A stretch of DNA of 64,000 nt, from NCBI GenBank assembly GCA_963835935.1, contig CAWIHK010000001.1:1116001-1180000 (forward strand), written 5' to 3'. The translations under genes were made by a program, and so were the position numbers. Origin of the DNA: CAWIHK01 sp963835935 (GTDB lineage: Bacteria; Bacteroidota; Ignavibacteria; UBA10030; CAVZMI01). The notes beneath the pieces are model-generated. The model did not search any database. It saw only the letters and a program-made list of their open reading frames with translations, and was not told the origin of the DNA. This document shows positions 8,727-16,065 of this stretch, in pieces; the stretch's first letter is position 1, and each line of letters starts with the position of its first letter.

Positions 8727-9779
8727 ATGTATAAAATTGCGGTCATAGGCGGAGATGGTACAGGACCGGAAGTAATCCGTGAAGGCATTAAAGTAGTGGA
8801 AGCGGCGGCAAAAAAACATGCATTCAAAATCGAATGGATAAATTATGATTTAGGCGGCGAACGTTATAAACGTTCCGGTGAGATTTTACCGGACAGCGTT
8901 ATTTTGGAACTTCGCAAAATGGATGCAATTTATTTAGGAGCCATCGGCCACCCGGATGTGAAACCTGGAATTTTGGAAAAAGGTTTATTGCTCAGATTGC
9001 GTTTCGAATTGGATCAATATATAAATCTAAGACCTGTGAAATTATATCCGAATGTCGACACACCGCTGAAAGACAAGCAACCTCAGGATATCGATTTTCT
9101 TGTTGTCCGCGAGAACACCGAAGGACTATATGTCGGCGCAGGTGGCGTGCTTCGCAAAGGTACTGCAAACGAAGTCGCCGTGCAGGAATCAATTAACACA
9201 AGAATGGGAGTCGAGCGGTGCATACGTTATGCCTTCGAAGCGACAAAGAAACGCAACAAGAGGAAGAAATTGACCCTCTGTGGAAAAACAAATGTTCTTA
9301 CTTTCGCCTTTGATTTGTGGGAACGAACTTTCTATGAAGTCGCCAAAGAATATCCTGATATTAAAACCGATTACGCACACGTGGATGCAACTACGATGTG
9401 GATGGTGAAAAATCCGGACTGGTTTGATGTGATCGTCACAGATAATATGTTTGGCGACATTATCACAGATTTAGGAGCAATGATCCAAGGCGGTATGGGT
9501 GTTGCAGCAGGCGGCAACATCAATCCTGAAGGTGTCTCGATGTTTGAGCCAATTGGCGGTTCGGCTCCGAAGTACACGGATAAAAATGTCATTAATCCGA
9601 TGGCCGCAATTTGTGCCGGCGGAATGATGTTGGAAGTTATCGGTGAGCAGGCAGCAGGACAGGCGGTCGAGCAAGCAGTTATCAAGTCATTGACGAGCGG
9701 AAAGATCAAAAGCCTTGCAGCAGGTAAAATGGGATTGGGCACGCGTGAAGTCGGTGATTTAATAGCAAGCCTGATTTAA
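8727..9779 (+). CDS. Isopropylmalate/isocitrate-type decarboxylating dehydrogenase (second LeuB-like enzyme)
   Basis: Beta-decarboxylating dehydrogenase family: IAVIGGDGTGPEV at the N terminus, EKGLLLRLRFELDQYINLRPVKLYP in the substrate-recognition region, VVRENTEGLYVGAGG, LCGKTNVLTF and the metal-binding DNMFGDIITDLGAMIQGG. The pattern GLLLRLRFELD..NLRPVKLY is the one I know from actinobacterial LeuB proteins, clearly different from the canonical LeuB encoded next. It has a good AAAGGAG Shine-Dalgarno site. Alternatives are 3-isopropylmalate dehydrogenase, 3-methylmalate dehydrogenase of the citramalate pathway, or tartrate/isocitrate dehydrogenase. The cimA-leuCD context favours a methylmalate role, but that is inference. 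Confidence 0.85.
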   Translation: MYKIAVIGGDGTGPEVIREGIKVVEAAAKKHAFKIEWINYDLGGERYKRSGEILPDSVILELRKMDAIYLGAIGHPDVKPGILEKGLLLRLRFELDQYINLRPVKLYPNVDTPLKDKQPQDIDFLVVRENTEGLYVGAGGVLRKGTANEVAVQESINTRMGVERCIRYAFEATKKRNKRKKLTLCGKTNVLTFAFDLWERTFYEVAKEYPDIKTDYAHVDATTMWMVKNPDWFDVIVTDNMFGDIITDLGAMIQGGMGVAAGGNINPEGVSMFEPIGGSAPKYTDKNVINPMAAICAGGMMLEVIGEQAAGQAVEQAVIKSLTSGKIKSLAAGKMGLGTREVGDLIASLI

Positions 9780-9808
9780 ACAAATCCGTTCGTCAAAAAT
9801 TATTTTTA

Positions 9809-10885
9809 TTGGATAATGCTTTAGTGGAAGCACATATAATTTTATTACCCGGGGACGGGATCGGCCCTGAAGTTGTTGCACAAGCTGTACGTGTACTTGA
9901 AAAAGTCGGGCAGAAGTTTGGTCACAAATTTACATTTTCAGAAAGATTGATTGGGGGATGTGCCGTCGATAAATATGGCATATCGGTTACGGATGAAGTA
10001 TTGTCGGATTGTAAAGCAGCAAATGCTGTTTTACTTGGCGCCGTTGGCGGACCTAAATGGGATAACAATCCGCCGGAATCGAAACCGGAGACAGGGCTTC
10101 TTGCAATGCGCAAAGGATTGGAGCTGTATGCCAACCTCCGTCCGGCAAAAGTATACAAGCAATTAATTAACACCTCCACATTAAAACCTGAAGTGATTGA
10201 CGGTGTCGATATACTCGTGTTCAGGGAATTAACAGGAGGAATTTATTTCGGACCTCTTCGGGGATTCGGTGTGAGCGATGGGGAACAGATAGGCTTCAAC
10301 ACGCTTTTGTATTCTGAGTCTGAGGTAAATCGCATTGCCATACGGGCATTCGAAGCGGCAAGAAAACGGAGAAAGAAAGTATGCTCCGTCGATAAAGCGA
10401 ATGTACTGGAGACTTCGCAGTTGTGGCGAAAGGTAGTTATTCAGGTTGCGGCAAATTATCCGGATGTCGAGTTGTCTCACATGTACGTTGATAATTGTTC
10501 GATGCAGTTACTGCGTAATCCGAAACAGTTTGATGTAATCCTCACCGATAATATGTTCGGCGACATTTTAAGCGATGAAGCTTCTATGCTAACCGGTTCG
10601 ATCGGAATGTTGCCCTCTGCAAGTCTTGGCGGCAAGACTGCACTGTATGAACCTATTCATGGTTCAGCTCCAGATATTGCAGGCAAGAATATCGCAAATC
10701 CGATCGGTACAATACTTTCCGGCGCAATGATGATGCGCTATTCATTCAATCTTGAGAAAGAGGCTGTTGCCATCGAACGTGCAGTCGAAGCAACGCTTGA
10801 AAAAGGTTACCGCACTTCCGATCTCGGAGGGAAGGTGAGCACAACGGAAATGGGTGATGCGATCATAGCAAATATTGCCTGTTGA
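9809..10885 (+). CDS. leuB: 3-isopropylmalate dehydrogenase
   Basis: Oxidative decarboxylation of 3-isopropylmalate to 2-oxoisocaproate. Canonical features: ILLPGDGIGPEV, GAVGGPKWD, ETGLLAMRKGLELYANLRPAKVY, FRELTGGIYFG, DKANVLETSQLWR, DNMFGDILSDEASMLTGSIGMLPSASLG and HGSAPDIAGKNIANP. 358 aa is the usual length. There is no ATG near the expected N terminus; TTG 9809 or GTG 9824 must be used, and no strong ribosome site is visible, so translation may depend on coupling to the upstream gene 29 bp away. It is the last gene before an intrinsic terminator. Confidence 0.94.
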   Translation: MDNALVEAHIILLPGDGIGPEVVAQAVRVLEKVGQKFGHKFTFSERLIGGCAVDKYGISVTDEVLSDCKAANAVLLGAVGGPKWDNNPPESKPETGLLAMRKGLELYANLRPAKVYKQLINTSTLKPEVIDGVDILVFRELTGGIYFGPLRGFGVSDGEQIGFNTLLYSESEVNRIAIRAFEAARKRRKKVCSVDKANVLETSQLWRKVVIQVAANYPDVELSHMYVDNCSMQLLRNPKQFDVILTDNMFGDILSDEASMLTGSIGMLPSASLGGKTALYEPIHGSAPDIAGKNIANPIGTILSGAMMMRYSFNLEKEAVAIERAVEATLEKGYRTSDLGGKVSTTEMGDAIIANIAC

Positions 10886-10920
10886 ACTGTACACTATTAG
10901 TCTAATCGCGTTGAAACGAT

Positions 10921-10957
10921 AGCCTGCCGGTTTCCATCGGGCAGGCTCTTTTTTTTG
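10921..10957 (+). terminator. Rho-independent terminator of the leucine cluster
   Basis: AGCCTGCC (10921-10928) pairs perfectly with GGCAGGCT (10940-10947) and is followed by a run of eight T residues. This is the clearest intrinsic terminator in the window and marks the end of the plus-strand biosynthesis cluster. Confidence 0.9.
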
Positions 10958-11136
10958 TAATAATTTTGATGACGTAAGCAGTATCGTTTTAAATAAATTC
11001 TTCGGAGGAGTCATTCGGACATATTCTCAAAATTCGAACATGAAGATTCTCGGTTTTTATTGAATATTGGAGCTTTGATATTGTTTGGAACTTCGGATTT
11101 ATAAATTAGGATTTTACTTAAGTGCTTGACATTAGT

Positions 11137-11511
11137 TTATAACAATCCAAACTTCCTTCTCTCCTCAGGTGTATCGTAGTAAATGTGCCACTCGGCAACA
11201 AGATCGTCGATGATGGTTGCCGTCCAGATAGCAGCGTCGTGCGGCTGTTCATCCGACCAGAATGCATGACCGAGCATCACGACAAGATTATCATGCGATT
11301 CAATTCGTGTGAAAATATTCTTGTACTTCGGAAATAATTCAAAAAACTTTTTCCAGCTATCAATCATGAAATCCTTAGGCCGATGAATTGTTCTCTCACG
11401 ATCGATGAATGTGTGGCCGTCGGACATAAGCCGGGCAAGTTCGTCAATGTTTTGGTCAGTGATGCATTCATTGAACTGTAGAGCAATCAATTTTGGATCT
11501 TTTGTATTCAT
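11137..11511 (-). CDS. SnoaL/NTF2-like small protein
   Basis: A 124-residue alpha+beta protein with the NTF2-like cone-fold pattern: an N-terminal helix (ALQFNECITDQNIDELARLMSDGHTFIDRE), then strands carrying VVMLGHAFWSDE and IWTATIIDDLVAEWHIYYDTPEERRKFGL. The family includes small-molecule isomerases, hydrolases and ligand-binding proteins with no common reaction, so the substrate cannot be named. There is no signal peptide. It lies on the minus strand downstream of the restriction-modification genes but 36 bp away, so it could be part of their transcript. Confidence 0.7.
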   Translation of the reverse strand: MNTKDPKLIALQFNECITDQNIDELARLMSDGHTFIDRERTIHRPKDFMIDSWKKFFELFPKYKNIFTRIESHDNLVVMLGHAFWSDEQPHDAAIWTATIIDDLVAEWHIYYDTPEERRKFGLL

Positions 11512-11547
11512 AGAAAAGGATCGTTCATTATTAATTTAATTTAAATT

Positions 11548-12342
11548 CTATTCTTCTTGTCTATTTCTGTATTGTCGAAGGTCATCTTCTGTAAGATTCT
11601 CGGGAGGAACAAGACGATAATGTTTTTCTGTGACAATTGAGATTGGTGATGATGGTTCAAACTCGAACATTGCTATAAGATCGTCTGACATGAATTGAGT
11701 TGCAATTGGGCGACAGATGAGGTTGGGAAATTTAGATTTGCAAAGTTCGATATCTTGTTCAATCTGTATAATTCCTAATTTATCCGAACCTCCTTTTGCT
11801 TGAACTGGTATGACATAGTGCGAACCCTTTTTATCTATTCCGATGTATAATTCATCGGTTTCTACTTGTCCTAATCCAGTCACGGTTGTGCGTAGATGGT
11901 TTTGAAGAGAATAACAGGCGATTCCTGTAAATATGTCTATAAGCCTATTGTACCTTACTTTTGCCAAGAGAGCTTGTTCGTCGGATAATGCATAACTCTC
12001 AATGACTCCCGGAGTTGAGTTCGGTATTTTTATTTCAGCAAGTAACTCGGAAGGCATGACGGTCGAAAAAGAAGCGATAACAAATTTGTATTTGGATTGA
12101 CCCGCAGGCCGAATAATCCATTCACTTCCCGAAGGAGCTTTTCCTCGGATTGATTCAGGGAGTGATGCACGATAACGAAATGAATAGATCAAATCTCCTA
12201 AATTTTTCGGTAGTTGTATTTTTAATTCTTTTGAGACTTTTTCAATCTCTGTCCGGTCAAAAGGAAATTCTTTGACGCCCTTTTTATAATGATTGAAGAA
12301 AATCTTTTCAATTATCCGACTATAAAGATTCTGTTTACTCAT
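11548..12342 (-). CDS. Probable type II restriction endonuclease
   Basis: 264 aa, lying 18 bp downstream of a DNA methyltransferase gene on the same strand. The middle of the protein has ETDELYIGIDKKGSHYVIPVQAKGG (about residues 161-185). The acidic residues followed by a strand and then QAK look like a PD-(D/E)XK nuclease core with Gln in place of the last acid. The following QIEQDIELCKSKFP would be the helix after the core. Context and motif together support a restriction enzyme; recognition sequence unknown. An alternative is a non-nuclease accessory of the methylase. Confidence 0.72.
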   Translation of the reverse strand: MSKQNLYSRIIEKIFFNHYKKGVKEFPFDRTEIEKVSKELKIQLPKNLGDLIYSFRYRASLPESIRGKAPSGSEWIIRPAGQSKYKFVIASFSTVMPSELLAEIKIPNSTPGVIESYALSDEQALLAKVRYNRLIDIFTGIACYSLQNHLRTTVTGLGQVETDELYIGIDKKGSHYVIPVQAKGGSDKLGIIQIEQDIELCKSKFPNLICRPIATQFMSDDLIAMFEFEPSSPISIVTEKHYRLVPPENLTEDDLRQYRNRQEE

Positions 12343-12360
12343 CGTTTCTTGTCCTTTCCT

Positions 12361-13716
12361 TCAACCTTTCCATCTCAGAACAACTACCTCTTCACGGAGT
12401 TGTTCACCAGTGGCAGTCGCAAAGCGTGTCCGGAATAAATCTATATTAATCAATTCGTAACCTAATGATTTTGCAATATCTCCGAGTAAACTCCCTGTCC
12501 TAATCATTACACGAAGATATGATGCTTGATCTCCAACAACATAAGCCAGTTTGGCACCTGGGCGTAGGACATCTTTGAGTTCCATTAAATGTCTTGCCAT
12601 TCCTCCAAAATAATGTCGTGTGACTGCCGGATATAATTTTTCAAAACCGGATGTCTTTCCGAGTTTTATTCTCCTATTCTCAATTTCCTGGGCGATATTT
12701 TGAATGTCTTTGTTATGTTCGACCCATCGTGAGTCATCATCACCCTTATATATATTTCTAGTGTTGGATCTGATCAGATTCTTTTTGAATTCACGTAATT
12801 GCTCTTTGGATTCGATGAATCCGAGAATGACAGATTCGAGTCTTGTCGTGCGTGAGTAATCCTTCTCATTTGGATAAGGAGGTGATGTGATGACAGCATC
12901 AATCGATCTCGGTTTTAAATATTTCCGAATATTTCTGGAATCACCCAAGAAGACCTCAGAAACAATCAAGTGTTGCTTTTTCACACTGTGGAGATCACTC
13001 ACAATCGATGCAATTTCTTCCAACCATGAGTTGATGACAGGAGCATCTTCTTTTTGTTTACCGACTCCGACTTCCGGACCGAACTTTAAATTACTTATAC
13101 GAAAAACTAATGCCTTTGCTAATCCAAGGAGCAAATGGCGATAGCATGGTGAGTTTTTATATTTATGAATTTCTTCTAGTAAAATTAATGTTTTATGAAG
13201 CGGCAACGGGCTAATAGAATTTTCCAATAACAAATCATGTACTTTACTCGGAAGTGTACGAAGTTTTAATTTAACAATAGAAATATCAATTCCCTTCTTG
13301 TCATCGATTCCTTCCGATCTCAGATGTGAGTGTACTTTTTTACCAATCAAAATAGATAGTGATTGCAGTTCATCTGGTGAAATATTCCAATCAATTTTCA
13401 CTGAAGAGACAAAATGTGCGAAGGGATTAGCTTCGATCCCGTAAGATTTAATGCCGTGTAGTTTTGCTTCAATCAGAGTAGTGCCGGTTCCACAAAATGG
13501 ATCCAGAACAACTGATTTATTTTTTAGGTCGAATGATTCAATGTAATGTCGTACAAGGTGTGGTGGATACGATAAAACAAATCGATACCAATCATGAAAT
13601 GATAGATCAGAATAGTTTATTTTGTTGTTTGTATAATGAGAAGGAATTTTGCTTTTCGGAATATCCGGCTCTTCTATGAGTTCTAATTGAGCATTGTTAA
13701 TATTTCTTAAACGCAT
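12361..13716 (-). CDS. Site-specific DNA methyltransferase (probable N4-cytosine)
   Basis: SAM-dependent DNA methylase of 451 aa. Motif I is LDPFCGTGTT (about residues 71-80) and the catalytic motif IV is ITSPPYPNEKDY (about 276-287). SPPY rather than DPPY favours N4-cytosine methylation. About 200 residues separate motif I and motif IV, likely holding the target-recognition part, and a C-terminal block (AYVVGDQASYLRVMIRTG) follows. Start is the ATG at 13716. Together with the downstream nuclease it forms a compact R-M unit, transcribed toward the leucine terminator. Confidence 0.88.
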   Translation of the reverse strand: MRLRNINNAQLELIEEPDIPKSKIPSHYTNNKINYSDLSFHDWYRFVLSYPPHLVRHYIESFDLKNKSVVLDPFCGTGTTLIEAKLHGIKSYGIEANPFAHFVSSVKIDWNISPDELQSLSILIGKKVHSHLRSEGIDDKKGIDISIVKLKLRTLPSKVHDLLLENSISPLPLHKTLILLEEIHKYKNSPCYRHLLLGLAKALVFRISNLKFGPEVGVGKQKEDAPVINSWLEEIASIVSDLHSVKKQHLIVSEVFLGDSRNIRKYLKPRSIDAVITSPPYPNEKDYSRTTRLESVILGFIESKEQLREFKKNLIRSNTRNIYKGDDDSRWVEHNKDIQNIAQEIENRRIKLGKTSGFEKLYPAVTRHYFGGMARHLMELKDVLRPGAKLAYVVGDQASYLRVMIRTGSLLGDIAKSLGYELINIDLFRTRFATATGEQLREEVVVLRWKG

Positions 13717-13963
13717 AATACTCTAAATCGTAATATTATAAATGATAAAAGAACTAATTTTTGTAATTGATAAAATTTTCACAGGATCAATTTAAAATAC
13801 ATAACAACTAAATAAAGCTCAAGAACTAAAAAATATTTATAGTCATAATCATCCATTCATCACTTTGAATCTAAAACTCTGGATTAGAACCATAATATGT
13901 CCGATTAACATGAAAAACCGTAATTATAAATAGAAATGTATGAGTTCTACTTCATCAGATATT
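13717..13963. other. AT-rich intergenic stretch
   Basis: Upstream of the methylase and downstream of the TonB-C-like gene. Very AT-rich; it must hold the promoter of the R-M unit, but I see no convincing box or operator. No gene is visible. Confidence 0.4.
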
Positions 13964-13992
13964 ATCGAGATAAGGATTATTCTTATCTCGAT
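13964..13992 (-). terminator. Perfect 11-bp hairpin over the stop codon of the TonB-C-like gene
   Basis: ATCGAGATAAG (13964-13974) and CTTATCTCGAT (13982-13992) are perfect inverted repeats with a 7-nt loop. The right arm contains the last codon and stop of the minus-strand gene. No T-run follows, so it may terminate weakly or protect the mRNA 3' end. Confidence 0.5.
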
Positions 13993-14855
13993 TCGATGAT
14001 TATCACATGCTGCGGAAAAGATTTTAAACAAAATATTATTGGAATCGTAATTTTTCCGTCAGCCGGTTTTCCATTTTTCGTTGCGGTGGTCCATGAAGTC
14101 GATTTAAGAATATTGCCGACAAGTTCGGTATACATTTCATAATCCGGTTTCAGTGTAAAATTCTTAATAGCGCCGATAGCGTTAAAATTAATTATCGCTA
14201 AGAAAGTGCCGTCAAATCCGATTCTTTTGGCTGTCTCCGGGAAATAAAACCTATGTGCCAGAGAATCCCATCCGATAATCGGTTGAGGGATGTTGAGATC
14301 TTCCGCAGTCAAAGAATTTCGACTTCTTTGAACGAGATATTTTAAATCAGGCGCTTCAAAACTTTTCATAACATTACGATAATTACCGTTAGCATCGCGC
14401 TGCGATTCTACTTCCATGTAAGAGCCTTTGGATTCGATAACAATTGCATGAGGTTGATCGCCGACCCGAGGCACAAAAAGAACATCAAAAGTAATCGACA
14501 TCTCATCCGTTTGTGTACGCAGCCACGTCGTTGATTTTATTGCCGTTGCAATCGAACGGAAAAAAGAGGAAGAAGATGTAGTATCGGAAAAATCTATTTT
14601 ATCTATAACTCCCGAAGAATCAATAGAAGCAGATATGTGGAAAGAACAACCTTCCTCTCTTTTTCTCATGTCTTCCGGATAATGGATATTGCGTTTGAAC
14701 TGTTCCCAGCCTACAACGGGACGAATGCCGGAGTAATCGGTTATTAATTCTTTGCCAAGAATGAAAACACTATCCGCCTGTCCGAGAAGAGGGTTTCCCC
14801 ATGACAGCGAGGAATAAACAAGAAATGAAAATCCTAGTAATGTCAATGATTTCAT
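13983..14855 (-). CDS. Secreted protein with two TonB C-terminal-like domains
   Basis: 290 aa with an N-terminal signal sequence (KSLTLLGFSFLVYSSLSWG). Two internally related blocks follow: PVVGWEQFKRNIHYPEDMRKREEGCSF (about 46-72) and PIIGWDSLAHRFYFPETAKRIGFDG (about 192-216). Each continues with an I-x-F/D-x-x-G-x-I-x-x-I/F strand pattern like the TonB C-terminal domain. Energy-transducing TonB would need an uncleaved N-terminal anchor and a Pro-rich spacer, neither of which is seen, so this is more likely a periplasmic member of the 'TonB_C' superfamily common in Bacteroidota. Function is unknown. Confidence 0.65.
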   Translation of the reverse strand: MKSLTLLGFSFLVYSSLSWGNPLLGQADSVFILGKELITDYSGIRPVVGWEQFKRNIHYPEDMRKREEGCSFHISASIDSSGVIDKIDFSDTTSSSSFFRSIATAIKSTTWLRTQTDEMSITFDVLFVPRVGDQPHAIVIESKGSYMEVESQRDANGNYRNVMKSFEAPDLKYLVQRSRNSLTAEDLNIPQPIIGWDSLAHRFYFPETAKRIGFDGTFLAIINFNAIGAIKNFTLKPDYEMYTELVGNILKSTSWTTATKNGKPADGKITIPIIFCLKSFPQHVIIIESR

Positions 14856-14908
14856 GTATAACTCATTCTTGTTGAAGAAATATGAAAAGAAAAAAAATGA
14901 TTTTCAAT

Positions 14909-15811
14909 TTATTTTCCTTCAAGTTTATTAAAATACTCTCTATATGTCAGGCAATGCACATTACACTTGAGCAATGCTTCTTGAAAGTTCTTCGATGTCA
15001 AGGCAATCAATTCGGCGTGCCGGTTTTTGCTCATATCTTTCGCACCATCCGGATTTGCGTCGACAAGCGCATTCATCTCCGGCGTCTCGAGTCCGATGTG
15101 ATCGACGATTAAATATGTCTGATTTGGTTGTAACGATGTTATGATATCCACGAGCGATGATGTTTTTTGATCCGGTGGAACTGAGTAGATTGAACTGGCC
15201 CAGACCTCATTATTATTTCCAGATAATTTGAGATGGTATTCTGCTGCCAAGCGGTTTACAAGCGACCATAACTCCGGGGTTGCAGTGGGAGTCGACATGT
15301 GTGTATCTATGTAATCGATGGTAAGGCCGCTATGGAGGGCGCGTTCTATTTGCGCACGGAACTCTTTCTCAACTTCCGCGATTTTCGGATTATGAGCGAA
15401 AAAAGCTTCAGCTGAAGAGAAAAAATATCCTTCTGAGTCGACCAACGACGGCACCGCAGTTGCTCCCGCAACTGGTCCCCAATGATAACCCTTCCACTCG
15501 GCATTAAGATCAAGATGAATTCCGACCGATATCTCCGGATGCTGCTTCAGGATTTTTATCGCTTCGTCCGATGCAGGAGCCGGAAATAATACAGATGCCG
15601 AAATCGGCGTACCGGAATTGATCATCGTAACCAAAGCTTCATTGACAGACTTGCATAATCCGATATCGTCGCATCGGATTATCAAATATTTTGGGTCGTT
15701 GTTAATTGTCGGTTCGGACGGCATCTCTTTGTTTACGTTTTTGTATGAAAAACCGGATAAAGTGGCCGAAATAATTATTAAAAGAAAACAAAAACAAAAA
15801 TCGTTCTTCAT
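14909..15811 (-). CDS. ChbG/HpnK-family (YdjC-like) carbohydrate deacetylase
   Basis: 300 aa. The YdjC-family signature is clear: YLIIRCDDIGLCKSVNEAL (the acidic metal-binding DD), ISASVLFPAPASDEAI, HPEISVGIHLDLN (metal His), IDYIDTHMSTP with DxH, and a late LIVDHIGLETPEM. Known members remove N-acetyl groups from chitobiose-type sugars or hopanoid sugars. The N terminus (KNDFCFCFLLIIISATLSGFS) is a signal or lipoprotein-like sequence without a clear lipobox cysteine, so the enzyme probably acts in the periplasm. Substrate not inferable. Confidence 0.82.
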   Translation of the reverse strand: MKNDFCFCFLLIIISATLSGFSYKNVNKEMPSEPTINNDPKYLIIRCDDIGLCKSVNEALVTMINSGTPISASVLFPAPASDEAIKILKQHPEISVGIHLDLNAEWKGYHWGPVAGATAVPSLVDSEGYFFSSAEAFFAHNPKIAEVEKEFRAQIERALHSGLTIDYIDTHMSTPTATPELWSLVNRLAAEYHLKLSGNNNEVWASSIYSVPPDQKTSSLVDIITSLQPNQTYLIVDHIGLETPEMNALVDANPDGAKDMSKNRHAELIALTSKNFQEALLKCNVHCLTYREYFNKLEGK

Positions 15812-16065
15812 CTGAGCATACTTTCCTTATCTTTGACACAGGACATTCTTCAATGAAAAATAATATAGCACAAATATCCTCGATAAACAAAAATCAAAAA
15901 AGGGATCATTACTGAAACATATTCGTCAAATATATAGTCATGCGAAGAATAAGGTTTCACAGCTATCCAAATATTGCCTATGCTGTGAAACAGAATTTCT
16001 TCATATTCGTACAATCAAAAAAGCACTACTATCAATTATCGGCAAGAAATCTGGTAACAGTACCA

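Noticed and set aside
15940..16065. N-terminal extension of the CBM9/DUF5916 protein
   Set aside because: It would bury the signal peptide that starts at 16066, so it is treated as non-coding leader.
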